A DNA stretch of 64,000 bases from Paenibacillus protaetiae (GCF_004135365.1 NZ_CP035492.1:4164823-4228822); one strand, 5' to 3'; shown: positions 8,522 through 16,823, numbered from the stretch's first letter. Made by a program: numbers and translations. The notes: generated by a model not told the origin, from the sequence alone.

Positions 8522-8565
8522 GCATAAACGGTTGTGCCGAGCTTCCGGCGGGAGGCGTTCCTCTC

Positions 8566-8594
8566 TTGAGGAGACTTACAAATCGGAGTATACT
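8566..8594 (+). promoter_or_regulatory. predicted sigma-A promoter of the IscA/HesB-type gene
   Basis: TTGAGG (8566-8571), 17-base spacer, TATACT (8589-8594), about 45 bases before the start codon of the + gene. Confidence 0.6.
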
Positions 8595-8638
8595 AAACCT
8601 AAGCAAGTGCTTTTTTTAGCATAGAGGAGGGATTAAGC

Positions 8639-8995
8639 ATGATCACGATCAGTGAATCGGCATCAGATAAAATTAAAGGAATGCTTGAGCAGGAAGGCGA
8701 TCCGGGCTTGTTTCTGCGGGTAGGCGTTAAAGAAGGCGGCTGCACCGGCTTTTCTTACGGCATGGGATTTGACGACCAGCTGCAAGATGGAGACGAGACG
8801 ATCAAGCTGGAAGGATTTAATGTCGTTGTCGACGGAGAAAGCCGCAAATATTTGGTTGGCCTCGAAATCGACTGGAAAGAATCCGCGATGGGCGGCGGTT
8901 TCACGATGAACAATCCGAATGCGACGGCTACGTGCGGCTGCGGCTCCTCGTTCCGTACGGCAGCAGCGGCCGGCAAACCGGACAGCGACTGCTGA
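8639..8995 (+). CDS. HesB/IscA-family iron-sulfur assembly protein
   Basis: A 118-residue A-type Fe-S carrier. The three family cysteines are present: one in GGCTGFSY (about residue 36) and two in CGCGSSF (about residues 99 and 101). Such proteins accept clusters from the SUF scaffold and pass them to apo-enzymes. It matches ErpA/YutM-type proteins; in B. subtilis yutM is also close to yutI. A GAGGAGGGATTAAGC stretch holds the ribosome site. It has its own promoter, divergent from mqnE, and its own terminator. Confidence 0.92.
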   Translation: MITISESASDKIKGMLEQEGDPGLFLRVGVKEGGCTGFSYGMGFDDQLQDGDETIKLEGFNVVVDGESRKYLVGLEIDWKESAMGGGFTMNNPNATATCGCGSSFRTAAAAGKPDSDC

Positions 8996-9015
8996 TCCAA
9001 AGCTTTTGCAATTTA

Positions 9016-9054
9016 AACCTCCTGGACGGGTCAACAACGCAGGAGGTTTTTTTC
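9016..9054 (+). terminator. Rho-independent terminator
   Basis: Stem AACCTCCTG / CAGGAGGTT followed by a run of seven T. It ends the IscA-type gene. Confidence 0.9.
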
Positions 9055-9120
9055 TTCTATTATATGAAAGCGGATACAATAACTCTGGTTTTATTCTTTT
9101 ATAAAGGAAGGTATATACCT

Positions 9121-9924
9121 ATGAATACTGTTGAATCCGTTGTGTTATGGCCGGAAGGCCATCCGCTTGCGCCTGGGCCTGCGGAAGGCCAAGTGATGCT
9201 GACGCCTTATTTGCTGCCGTCTCATAAGCCGCTGGCTGCAGTCATTGTATTGCCTGGCGGCGGGTATGCCCGCCGGGCGGAGCATGAAGGCAAGCCGATT
9301 GCGGAATGGCTCAACCGCACCGGCATTCATTCGTTTGTGCTGGATTACCGCGTTGCGCCAAACCGGCATCCGCTGCCGCTGGCCGATGCGCAAAGGGCAA
9401 TCCGTTATGTACGCTGCCATGCGGAACAATACGGCGTGGATCCGGAGCGGGTAGGAATTGTTGGCTTTTCCGCAGGCGGGCATCTCGCTTCCACGGCAGG
9501 TACGCATTTTGACCTGGGTGACGCTGCAAGCGGCGATCCGGTTGAACGTTACAGCAGCAGGCCGGATTTGATGGTGTTAGGTTATCCGGTTATCTCATTT
9601 GGCGAATTCCGCCATAACGGTTCCAAAGCGAATCTGATCGGGGAAGATGCGCCGGATGAGCTGGTGCAGCTGCTGTCCAATGACAAACAGGTTACGCCGC
9701 AAACGCCGCCCGCGTTTCTGTGGCATACGGAAGATGACGGCGCCGTTCCCGTTGAGAATAGCCTGTTGTTCGCCGCTGCATTAAGAAGAAACGGCGTACC
9801 GCATGAGGTGCATGTATTTGAAAGCGGCCGGCACGGGCTTGGACTGGCGGAGGGGGAACCGGAGACGTACATGTGGCCGCTGTTATGTGCCAATTGGCTG
9901 CGAAGAAGAGGCTTCATCCGTTAA
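9121..9924 (+). CDS. alpha/beta hydrolase (acetyl-esterase-like)
   Basis: A 267-residue alpha/beta hydrolase. The oxyanion-hole loop is LPGGGY (about residues 44-49), the nucleophile elbow is GFSAGG (about residues 122-127), and the remaining triad members are probably the Asp in TEDDGAVP and the His in SGRHGLGL. The set resembles small acetylxylan-esterase/BD-FAE-like enzymes found near plant-polymer genes in Paenibacillus, but no glycosidase is next to it and there is no signal peptide. I chose the ATG at 9121 because of an AAAGGAAGG site; upstream codons in frame run through the preceding terminator. Confidence 0.85.
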   Translation: MNTVESVVLWPEGHPLAPGPAEGQVMLTPYLLPSHKPLAAVIVLPGGGYARRAEHEGKPIAEWLNRTGIHSFVLDYRVAPNRHPLPLADAQRAIRYVRCHAEQYGVDPERVGIVGFSAGGHLASTAGTHFDLGDAASGDPVERYSSRPDLMVLGYPVISFGEFRHNGSKANLIGEDAPDELVQLLSNDKQVTPQTPPAFLWHTEDDGAVPVENSLLFAAALRRNGVPHEVHVFESGRHGLGLAEGEPETYMWPLLCANWLRRRGFIR

Positions 9925-9930
9925 ATGTGA

Positions 9931-9970
9931 AAAGAGACCGCCGTTTGCGATTAAGAAACGACGGTCTCTT
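9931..9970. terminator. bidirectional terminator
   Basis: AAAGAGACCG..CGTTT / AAACG.CGGTCTCTTT hairpin with A-run and T-run. It sits between the esterase gene (+) and the small protein gene at 9988 (-). Confidence 0.88.
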
Positions 9971-9987
9971 TGTACGTTTTCTCCGTA

Positions 9988-10236
9988 TTAATATACTTGA
10001 TTAATCTTGTCGATCGGAATGATAACGATGCGGCCATTATAGGCAATCCCAACAGAAGCATTCCCGAAAGTGCTGCTGCTGCCGCCGCTATTGATTATAG
10101 TGTCTGTTGTAGTCGTCGTTGTGACACCCGAAACAAAAGCAACCGTTCCGCAAATAATTCTGTTATTATCGGCTCTTTCAATCGTAACCGGAAGAAGATT
10201 GTCAGCGCGCGATTGCAGGAATGATAATATATCCAT
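9988..10236 (-). CDS. small beta-rich protein, possibly spore related
   Basis: An 82-residue protein that I do not recognise with certainty. Its pattern is alternating beta-strands, a run of six threonines near residue 40, a Gly/Ser-rich turn, and a C-terminal strand IVIIPIDKINQVY. This resembles the small DUF2642-like / Sm-like barrel proteins common in spore formers. The ATG at 10236 has an AAAGGAG site nine bases upstream; the longer frame start is not supported. A sigma-E/K-like -10 box lies upstream. It is divergent from a group of four further small genes, with which it may share a role in the spore surface (inference). Confidence 0.6.
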   Translation of the reverse strand: MDILSFLQSRADNLLPVTIERADNNRIICGTVAFVSGVTTTTTTDTIINSGGSSSTFGNASVGIAYNGRIVIIPIDKINQVY

Positions 10237-10267
10237 TCGTGTCCACTCCTTTCTATTCAAGTAATAG

Positions 10268-10276
10268 TATCGTATG
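10268..10276 (-). promoter_or_regulatory. candidate sigma-E/sigma-K -10 element
   Basis: On -, CATACGATA fits CATAnnnTA, the -10 shared by mother-cell sigma factors E and K. No -35 could be fixed. It lies 32 bases before the start of the 82-residue protein. Confidence 0.4.
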
Positions 10277-10420
10277 CAAGCGAAGATGGACATGCTCTAG
10301 ACTCCTTCTTCATTTGCTATACTTCAGGTTTAAAAAAGTTGCAAAAGCTGGGCTTTTGCCGGTGCCCGTAGGCAGATGGGGAACATTTAATGCAATAAGA
10401 CCAGAAGGAGGCGGCACACG

Positions 10421-10657
10421 ATGAAGTGGACTCAGCGGTTAATGCTTTTTAAACGGCTGCTCATTAACGTTCAGCTGCGGCTGGTCGACGGATCAACCGT
10501 CAGCGGGCCAATATTAGGCGTCCAGGAGGATTTTGTGACGATTGATGATAGGATGCTGAACGTATTGGACATCCCGTTCACTTCCATCGTTTTTATTGCC
10601 CCAGTTCATGTGACTCATCCAACCCGTCAGGTACCGCGCAAAAGAAAGAGCAAATGA
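10421..10657 (+). CDS. small beta-barrel-like basic protein
   Basis: A 78-residue protein with the pattern VQLRLVDGSTVSGPILGVQEDFVTI split over short strands, then LDIPFTSIVFI, ending in a very basic tail (PRKRKSK). The core looks like a one-domain Sm/SH3-type barrel as in DUF2642-like proteins. AAGGAGGCGG precedes the ATG. No enzyme motif or signal peptide. It belongs to the small-protein island at 9988-11669; function unknown, with a spore-coat or exosporium role as the best guess from context. Confidence 0.6.
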   Translation: MKWTQRLMLFKRLLINVQLRLVDGSTVSGPILGVQEDFVTIDDRMLNVLDIPFTSIVFIAPVHVTHPTRQVPRKRKSK

Positions 10658-10876
10658 AATCCCTCCTGAACACTATCATTCTATTAGCGACTATTAGAAT
10701 CGGTTACGGTCAATCGCGTAATTTAAGAGAATCTGGATACATAGGTTTGGCCTAATGACCTGCTTCATCCCCTGCATCGACAAAGATTACACGAATATAC
10801 TCATCTATTCGTCCAAACGATTAATCTATGAACTTAATAAACTAGTACTATCTGCTAGAGGGAGGAGGCACAGCAA

Positions 10877-11128
10877 ATGAGCAACAACCATAATCATAGA
10901 AGCGCCGTTAACTCTGCTGCCAGTTTTCTGCTTACTCTGAATCCAGGAACACTAGTTGCCTTTCAATATGATGGAGGCGGTCTAGGCGGTTTGTGGAGGG
11001 GGAATTTTCAAGGTGTCGACACACTTGGAAACGCGTTGTTTACCAATGTAGTAAACGCAAATGGCACGACAACGATATCAGGCATTACTCGCGTGCGTCT
11101 CAATACGATCAATTCGGTTAGCCTGTAA
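10877..11128 (+). CDS. small beta-rich protein, paralogous to the next gene
   Basis: An 83-residue protein starting with a Ser/Asn/His-rich tail, then LNPGTLVAFQYDGGG and GNFQGVDTLGNALF, ending in RLNTINSVSL. The downstream 62-residue protein shares the layout LxPGTxVxxxxD..G..xxFxGVxGN, so the two look like diverged tandem copies. GGGAGGAGG precedes the ATG. No transmembrane segment or catalytic motif. I do not recognise the family; it may be a spore or surface structural protein. Confidence 0.6.
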   Translation: MSNNHNHRSAVNSAASFLLTLNPGTLVAFQYDGGGLGGLWRGNFQGVDTLGNALFTNVVNANGTTTISGITRVRLNTINSVSL

Positions 11129-11178
11129 GGAGCGCAATATGGGCTTGGGGGCCGCCACCGGCGGCTTCTGTACATAGT

Positions 11179-11198
11179 CCGGGCGGGCATCCGCCCGG
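11179..11198. repeat. GC-rich inverted repeat
   Basis: Arms CCGGGCGG / CCGCCCGG around GCAT, inside a very GC-rich stretch (11140-11215) between two small genes. No T-run follows, so it is not a standard terminator. Confidence 0.5.
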
Positions 11199-11256
11199 CC
11201 GCCGGGTACCCGCCTTGAATATAATACAGCAACTCAAGGTGAAGGATGGAAAGCGG

Positions 11257-11445
11257 ATGCCGCAAATGCCATTAACGGTATTGTACCAGCTGGCGCCGGG
11301 CACGAATGTGTTTGTCTGGTTTGACAGCTCCGGATTTATTTTTGCGCGGTTTGAAGGAGTGGCCGGGAATACGGCGCATTTTGTCATTGGAGGCAGCCTG
11401 CTGCTGCGGGTTGATGTTCATGCGATAAAGGCGGTGCTCACATGA
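11257..11445 (+). CDS. small beta-rich protein (second copy of the LxPGT layout)
   Basis: Read from the ATG at 11257 it has 62 residues; an AAGGATGG site stands ten bases upstream. A longer frame from TTG at 11215 lacks a ribosome site. Core strings are LAPGTNVFVWFD and FEGVAGNTAHF, matching the preceding protein, and it ends with VDVHAIKAVL. Its stop overlaps the next start by four bases (ATGA), so translation is coupled. Function unknown. Confidence 0.55.
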   Translation: MPQMPLTVLYQLAPGTNVFVWFDSSGFIFARFEGVAGNTAHFVIGGSLLLRVDVHAIKAVLT

Positions 11446-11669
11446 AACGAAAAAAACGCTCCCGAAGGAGCGTTGTTTCCGTGCAGGCGGCGCAAGCGGC
11501 GAACCCGTATGCGCTCACTTTAAGGCTGTCGCCCGAGCAGTCGCGCAAGCTGTTTGCCGCAGCCGCTGCAGAGCCTGAGTTTGCGAGGCGGTTATCTGCA
11601 GCGATCCGCGAAGGCAACTTGCCGCTTATGCGCAGCCTGTTTCGGGCGAGAGGCATCCGGCCGGACTAA
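11442..11669 (+). CDS. small basic Ala/Arg-rich protein
   Basis: A 75-residue basic, helix-forming protein: KRKKRSRR at the N-terminus, then LSPEQSRKLFAAAAAE and LMRSLFRARGIRPD. It starts inside the stop of the previous gene (ATGA), so it is translated with it. The first codons contain a hairpin (11457-11473) that looks like a small terminator. I find no known family. It may be a spore-associated partner of the beta-rich neighbours. Confidence 0.5.
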   Translation: MKRKKRSRRSVVSVQAAQAANPYALTLRLSPEQSRKLFAAAAAEPEFARRLSAAIREGNLPLMRSLFRARGIRPD

Positions 11670-11828
11670 TCCATCGTCCCAGCCGCCAAGATCGGGCGAT
11701 GCTGAGCCGGTACGGCTCGCTCGCCTGCCCAACAGCCAATCTGCCGGCTGCAGAACCGCCCGCCCGGCAGCCGGTCTGCGGGGAATAACCGCGCGCAGCC
11801 CCGGAGGATGGCCGTACGCCGTTAAGAA

Positions 11829-12992
11829 CTATACCGCTTCCGGCTCAAACGTAACCTCGACCTGCACGATTTCGGCGCGGCTTGCAATCCGGACCGGAGG
11901 TCCCCAAGTGCCGAAGCCGGAAGAGACGATGGCATGGAGGCGGCCTTTGTGCAAATAGCCGTAATCCAGCTCAAACATCCTTCTAGTGATCCAGTGATTG
12001 GGGGCAAATTGCCCGCGATGCGTATGGCCGGATAACGAAATGTCAATGCCGTTGTCTGCAATCGCATCCAGGTCGGAAGGCTGGTGGTCCATCATAATAA
12101 GCGGCAGCTGCTTGTTCAAGCTGGCGGTCAGTTCTTCCACATTAAGCCGTCCGCCGAAGTCAGGGCGCGCCGCTGTTAAGTCTTTACGCCCGATCAGGTA
12201 AAAGCTGTTGTCGATCAGCACATGTTCATCCTGCAGCACGCGGATGCCGATGGCGTTCATTTCCTTGATGTAGGTTGGAATATGGCCGCCGTAATATTCA
12301 TGATTGCCAAGCACCGCATAGACGCCTAACGGAGCTGAAAGCTTGCTCATAATACCGGACATGTTGTTCCGGATATACGGCTCGATATCTTCGTCAATGA
12401 CGTCTCCCGGAAACAGGATCAGATCCGGTTTCATCCGCTCAAGTTCTTTGTGCAGCCGGGATAAATGGCGGTTGCCTACGATCGTGCCAAGATGCAGATC
12501 GGATGCGACAGCAATCCGAAGCTTGTGTCTGCCGCCGGCCTGTTTCGCAACCGAAACCCGGTATGTATGGACAATAGGCGTCCAAGCATTCCAGGATCCT
12601 CGTATGATCAGCGCAGCAATCAATACGACGACAACCGAACCGACGACGGTTACATATTGGTCTGAAGAAACGTCAAGCGCTTTTAAAATAAGAGCGGCAA
12701 TGTCGGCCAGCGGCAGCAGTATCATGGCATATTCAAGCACGACCAGCCAATAGGAGCCGATCAGCTTCAGCGCTCTGGCAGGCAAGCTGACAGCGGGAAT
12801 CCGGACGGATTGGCCGGCGCGTCCGATAATAAATGCGATGGCGATCAATATCATAATGGCCGAATATAAGCCGGCATGCTGAATATCAAACAGCGAAGCG
12901 AGGAATACCCAGCCGTTCCAGCCGATATACCAGACAAGCAGCCCGTAAATGACGGCAAACGAAGCGACGGTGCCCACGAGTTTAAGCTTCAA
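11829..12992 (-). CDS. membrane-anchored metallophosphoesterase
   Basis: A 387-residue protein with four or so transmembrane helices in the first ~140 residues and a calcineurin-type phosphoesterase domain after that. The metal-binding motifs come in order: ASDLHLG, FPGDVIDED, LGNHEYYG and SGHTHRGQ. This is the YkuE/YaeI-like group, often linked to lipid phosphate or UDP-sugar hydrolysis at the membrane, but the substrate cannot be read from sequence. The start is TTG, with AAGGAGG eight bases upstream. It stands alone on -, with ~300 bases to the divergent topB. Confidence 0.88.
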   Translation of the reverse strand: MKLKLVGTVASFAVIYGLLVWYIGWNGWVFLASLFDIQHAGLYSAIMILIAIAFIIGRAGQSVRIPAVSLPARALKLIGSYWLVVLEYAMILLPLADIAALILKALDVSSDQYVTVVGSVVVVLIAALIIRGSWNAWTPIVHTYRVSVAKQAGGRHKLRIAVASDLHLGTIVGNRHLSRLHKELERMKPDLILFPGDVIDEDIEPYIRNNMSGIMSKLSAPLGVYAVLGNHEYYGGHIPTYIKEMNAIGIRVLQDEHVLIDNSFYLIGRKDLTAARPDFGGRLNVEELTASLNKQLPLIMMDHQPSDLDAIADNGIDISLSGHTHRGQFAPNHWITRRMFELDYGYLHKGRLHAIVSSGFGTWGPPVRIASRAEIVQVEVTFEPEAV

Positions 12993-13291
12993 GGAAACAA
13001 CCTCCTTATGTATGAAATAGGAATCAGGTTTGACTTGGTTTTTACTATATCATAACGCCTTTTGGCCGGTAAAATAATGTTATTGTAACTTCTTTTGACT
13101 TTTTGCGCTGATCGCGGCATTGCGGCAGTTAGCCGCCAAAGCAAGGTGCAGCCCGGCAGAGGGCATAGTCACGATATGGAGCCGGATGCCGGCGAATAAC
13201 AGCCAGCCGCAAGCCAATGGTATTCGAATAGCAGTTCGGACGGTATAATGGGAAGGTGGTTAAAGGATTAGCAGCGAATGGAGTGTAAATC
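12993..13291. other. divergent intergenic region ykuE-like / topB
   Basis: About 300 bases without a convincing gene. On - a possible promoter TTTACC-18-TATAGT lies near 13040-13070 for the phosphoesterase. I saw no clear promoter, hairpin or repeat for topB. Confidence 0.4.
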
Positions 13292-15451
13292 ATGTCGAAG
13301 TCACTTGTACTTGCGGAAAAGCCTAGCGTAGCCAAAGAAATCGCGCGCGTGCTCGGCTGCGGGCAAAAACATAAAAGCTACATCGAAGGGCCGGAATATG
13401 TTGTAACCTGGGCGCTTGGCCATCTTGTTACGCTGGCAGAGCCGGAGGATTATGATGCCAAATATAAAACATGGAATTTGGAAGATTTGCCGATTTTGCC
13501 GAATGAGATGAAGCTGAAAACGTTAAAGGAAACATCGCATCAATATCGCGCTGTAGCGGACTTGTGCCGCCGGCACGATATTGGAGAGCTTATTATTGCA
13601 ACAGATGCAGGACGGGAAGGGGAACTTGTCGCCCGCTGGATTATGGAGCTCGTGCGCTGGCGCAAGCCGTTTAAGCGGCTCTGGATTTCATCGCAGACGG
13701 ATAAGGCGATCCGCGACGGATTTGCGGCGCTTCGGCCCGGCCGCGATTATGATGCGTTGTACGCTTCGGCGGTTTGCCGCGCGGAAGCCGACTGGCTGAT
13801 CGGGCTGAATGTTACCCGTGCGCTGACAGCCAAATATAACGCCCAGCTTGCGGCAGGCCGGGTGCAGACGCCAACGCTGGCCATGCTGATGGACCGTGAA
13901 AAAGAGATTAACCAGTTCCAGCCGAAGCCTTATTGGACGGCAGCGGTTTCCTATGGTTCGTTTACCGCCCAGTGGCGTTCGGATGCATCGCCGGACGGAC
14001 GGTTGTGGTCGCGCGAGGAGGCGGATTTGACGGCTGCCCGCCTGAAAACCGGCGAGGCGAAGGTGGAGAGTATCCGCACCACCGATAAGCAGGAGCCGCA
14101 TCCCGAAGCATATGATTTGACCGAACTGCAGCGCGATGCGAACCGGCGGCTTGGCTTCTCGGCCAAGCATACTTCCAGCGTGCTTCAGAAGCTGTACGAG
14201 CAGCACAAGCTGGTAACGTACCCGAGGACCGATTCGCGGCATTTGCCAAGCGATATGGTGCCGACCTTGAAAGGGCGGCTGGAATGCGTTGCCGTCGGGC
14301 CGTATGCGCAGCCCGCGCGCAAGCTGCTCCGCAGCCCGTTGCCGATTACAAAACGTGTGGTGGATGACAGCAAAATCAGCGATCACCATGCCATTATTCC
14401 TACCGAAGAATATGTGAATCTAAACGCTTTAAGCACCGATGAGCGCAAGTTGTACGATTTAATTGTGCGCCGGTTTATCGCGCTGTTTTATCCGCCGTAC
14501 CGTTATGCCGAGACGGCGGTTACGCTTGCTTGCGGCACGGACCGGCTGCATGCGAAAGGCCGCGTACAGAAAGAGCTTGGCTGGAAGGAGCTGTACAGCG
14601 GCAGCCCGCAGCCGGTGGACGACGAGGATGAGGAGGATGGCAGGAGAGCGGCTGAACGCGACGCCGACCAGCTGCTGCCGGAGCTGCAGGAAGGACAGTG
14701 GCTGACCGGCGGGCGCGTGCAGGTGAAGGAGCAGCGCACACAGCCGCCGGCCCGGTATACGGAAGCAACGCTGCTGACCCGGATGGAGAAGCACGGGCTC
14801 GGCACCCCGGCAACACGTGCGGATATCATTGAAAAGCTGCTCGGAACGGAAACGATTGAGCGCAGGCAAAACCAGCTTGTCCCAACCGTCAAAGGGAAGC
14901 AGCTGATTGAGCTGGTTGTCGACGAGCTGCGCCGTCCGGAGCTTACCGCCGAATGGGAGCGGGAGCTGGAGCGCATTGCTAAAGGCAAAGGCGACCCGAA
15001 AGCATTTATGGCCGGCATCCGCAAGCAGGCGGACAAATGGGTCCAGGAAGTAAAGCGGGAAACGAAAGAGTACAAACCGCATAACCTGACCCATTCGCGT
15101 TGTCCGGAATGCGGCAAGCCGCTGCTTGAAGTGAAAGGCAAGCGCGGCAAATCGTTTGTATGCTCGGACCGCGAATGCGGCTACCGCCGCGCAGCGGAGC
15201 CGGCGCTTTCCAATAAGCGCTGTCCGCAATGCCATAAGCGGATGGAGATTCATACCGGCAAAGCTGGCAAATACGCGCAATGCAGAAGCTGCAACGTTAT
15301 CGAAATGCTGGATGGCAGCAAAGCCGGAGGGCGGACCAACCGGAAACAGCAGCAGCGCATGATCGAGCAGTACAGCGACAACGTATCGCTGTCGAGCAGC
15401 CTCGGCGATGCGCTGAAAGCTGCATTGCTGAAGACGGAGGACGAGTCTTAA
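13292..15451 (+). CDS. topB: DNA topoisomerase III
   Basis: A 719-residue type IA topoisomerase. The TOPRIM part begins with LAEKPSVAKEIAR and includes ATDAGREGEL; the catalytic tyrosine is in VTYPRTDSRH (Tyr310). The C-terminus has two zinc-ribbon-like repeats, CPECGKPLL..CSDRECG and CPQCHKRM..CRSC. Length agrees with Bacillus TopB plus an extended tail. It relaxes negative supercoils and decatenates DNA, working with RecQ-type helicases. A GGAGTG site precedes the ATG. It appears to be a single-gene unit with its own terminator. Confidence 0.95.
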   Translation: MSKSLVLAEKPSVAKEIARVLGCGQKHKSYIEGPEYVVTWALGHLVTLAEPEDYDAKYKTWNLEDLPILPNEMKLKTLKETSHQYRAVADLCRRHDIGELIIATDAGREGELVARWIMELVRWRKPFKRLWISSQTDKAIRDGFAALRPGRDYDALYASAVCRAEADWLIGLNVTRALTAKYNAQLAAGRVQTPTLAMLMDREKEINQFQPKPYWTAAVSYGSFTAQWRSDASPDGRLWSREEADLTAARLKTGEAKVESIRTTDKQEPHPEAYDLTELQRDANRRLGFSAKHTSSVLQKLYEQHKLVTYPRTDSRHLPSDMVPTLKGRLECVAVGPYAQPARKLLRSPLPITKRVVDDSKISDHHAIIPTEEYVNLNALSTDERKLYDLIVRRFIALFYPPYRYAETAVTLACGTDRLHAKGRVQKELGWKELYSGSPQPVDDEDEEDGRRAAERDADQLLPELQEGQWLTGGRVQVKEQRTQPPARYTEATLLTRMEKHGLGTPATRADIIEKLLGTETIERRQNQLVPTVKGKQLIELVVDELRRPELTAEWERELERIAKGKGDPKAFMAGIRKQADKWVQEVKRETKEYKPHNLTHSRCPECGKPLLEVKGKRGKSFVCSDRECGYRRAAEPALSNKRCPQCHKRMEIHTGKAGKYAQCRSCNVIEMLDGSKAGGRTNRKQQQRMIEQYSDNVSLSSSLGDALKAALLKTEDES

Positions 15452-15486
15452 CGTTCTTCCCGAAGATGGAACAATACGCAGAAAAG

Positions 15487-15537
15487 AGGACTGTTTTCCC
15501 CGCCGCAGCGCTGATGGCGGGCGGAGGCAGTCTTTTT
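15487..15537 (+). terminator. terminator of topB
   Basis: Long hairpin with outer GACTG / CAGTC and inner CCCCGCC / GGCGGG arms, followed by TCTTTTTCT. Confidence 0.8.
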
Positions 15538-15655
15538 CTGCTGCGCCGGCGCAAATAAAGCATTAAGACCGGCATGGCGTTTGCCGGGGTTATCAATCTA
15601 GGAAATTAAGGCTGGAAACCTCTGTAAATCATCCAAGAGACAGCCGTCTCAGCGG

Positions 15656-15664
15656 CATATGCTA
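15656..15664 (+). promoter_or_regulatory. candidate mother-cell (sigma-E/K) -10 element
   Basis: CATATGCTA fits CATAnnnTA and lies 34 bases before the ATG of the YheC/D-type gene. No firm -35 was found, so this is tentative. Confidence 0.4.
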
Positions 15665-15697
15665 GAAGTAAATAGCAGATAAAGGAGATTGATAGAG

Positions 15698-16369
15698 ATG
15701 GGTGAATATTCAGGAAGGCAGCTGGCCAGCAAATGGATCAAAACCGGAGCGCTTTTGTCCCATCATGAAATTGCGCCTCATATTCCGCCGACAAGAAAAT
15801 ATTCCGGAGAAGCGCTGCAAGCGATGCTGAACGTTCACGGAATGGTCGTCATCAAGCCGGTCGTCGGAGCGGGCGGTCATGGCGTTATCAAGGTTGCAAA
15901 AGAAGGCGGGCGCTATTCGTATACGTATTATGCCCGCAAACAAACCTTCTCCAGCTTTCAGGCCATGAAGCAGTCGCTCGATAAACTTCGCAAAGGCCGC
16001 AGCTATTTGATTCAAAAAGGGATTGAGCTCGCGCGCGTAAACGGCCGTCCGATTGACTACCGGGTGAAATATGTGAAAACCGACACAGGCTGGCAATACC
16101 GTTCGATGGTTGGACGTATTGCCAAAAAAGGGCTGTTTGTAACAAACCTGTGCCGCGGAGGCGTAATGGTGAAAGCGGCCGATGGCATTCGCCAATCGTT
16201 TTCTTCTTCTCATGTAGCGGCGAAAAAACAAAAGATGCGCAGGCTGACGGAGCTGTCCACCGGGGTTCTGGAGAATCGTTTCCCGGGCATCGGCCAGCTT
16301 GGGTTCGATTACGGCATCGATCGTTCAGGGAAAATATGGATCTTCGAAGTCAATACAAGACCGCAATAA
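15698..16369 (+). CDS. YheC/YheD-family ATP-grasp protein (spore-coat associated)
   Basis: A 223-residue ATP-grasp-type protein. Family signs are IKPVVGAGGHGVIKV (glycine-rich nucleotide loop, about residue 50), a central DYRVKYVK segment, and IFEVNTRPQ at the very end, which carries the Glu/Asn metal ligands. The start at 15698 is set by AAAGGAG ten bases upstream; a TTG at 15689 is too close to that site. B. subtilis YheC and YheD sit in the spore coat, and the candidate sigma-E/K box fits that. It ends right after the last ATP-grasp motif and is shorter than YheC/YheD; related short forms are known to me from this group, so I do not call it truncated. Confidence 0.8.
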   Translation: MGEYSGRQLASKWIKTGALLSHHEIAPHIPPTRKYSGEALQAMLNVHGMVVIKPVVGAGGHGVIKVAKEGGRYSYTYYARKQTFSSFQAMKQSLDKLRKGRSYLIQKGIELARVNGRPIDYRVKYVKTDTGWQYRSMVGRIAKKGLFVTNLCRGGVMVKAADGIRQSFSSSHVAAKKQKMRRLTELSTGVLENRFPGIGQLGFDYGIDRSGKIWIFEVNTRPQ

Positions 16370-16454
16370 TAATAGCTAATGGCATTAAAATATTCATTTG
16401 ATAGATTCGTAGATAGCAATTAAAGTTTTTTATAGAATTGATCTGTTAAGCGGC

Positions 16455-16554
16455 TGTGAATAAATCTATCCACATCACTAACAGCACTTATTCCTCATAA
16501 TTCGACTGGTATCCACACGCCATTCACATCATATCCACAGGGATATGTGCATAA
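16455..16554. promoter_or_regulatory. cluster of DnaA boxes upstream of sda
   Basis: Six DnaA-box-like 9-mers in 100 bases. Two match TTATnCACA exactly, both on -: 16455-16463 (TTATTCACA) and 16546-16554 (TTATGCACA). Three on + have one mismatch: CTATCCACA (16466), GTATCCACA (16509), ATATCCACA (16531). CCATTCACA (16520) has two. They lie directly before the sda promoter region, as in B. subtilis, where DnaA activates sda. Confidence 0.85.
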
Positions 16555-16636
16555 GCGGAACGGTTGTTCTCTCTTTTGGGCACATGATACTATGAGATTG
16601 GAAATGAGGAATGATAGAAGGAAGGATGTGGTAACG

Positions 16637-16792
16637 ATGGAGTTGCTTTCGGATGAGCTTTTGATTGAAACGCTCAGAGCAGCGATACAATATGAATTGG
16701 ACCAGGAATTTATACAAATGCTGCAAGCGGAACTGAAACGCAGGCAAATCAATTCGGATCAGGACGCATTAAGCAAACGTAAATTTGCCTAA
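16637..16792 (+). CDS. sda: sporulation inhibitor Sda
   Basis: A 51-residue helical-hairpin protein. LLSDELLIETLRAAI and the helix ending ELKRRQI match Sda, which binds the dimerisation domain of sporulation kinases (KinA/KinB) and blocks phosphorelay input while DNA replication is active or stressed. The ATG at 16637 is set by GAAGGATGTGG upstream; a longer frame to 16547 crosses the promoter region. The DnaA boxes just upstream (16455-16554) make control by DnaA likely. A kinase that could be a target, a cytosolic three-PAS kinase, is encoded 3 kb downstream. Confidence 0.92.
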   Translation: MELLSDELLIETLRAAIQYELDQEFIQMLQAELKRRQINSDQDALSKRKFA

Positions 16793-16823
16793 CGGTTCAT
16801 CTGGCGGATAATCGGGGATCGCA

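Noticed and set aside
8932..9120. N-terminal extension of the esterase gene
   Set aside because: The longer frame runs through the end and the terminator of the IscA-type gene; the ATG at 9121 has its own ribosome site.
15698..16369. Truncated YheC/YheD protein
   Set aside because: It ends right after the last ATP-grasp motif (FEVNTRPQ), where short members of the group also end; no continuing homology is visible after the stop in other frames.
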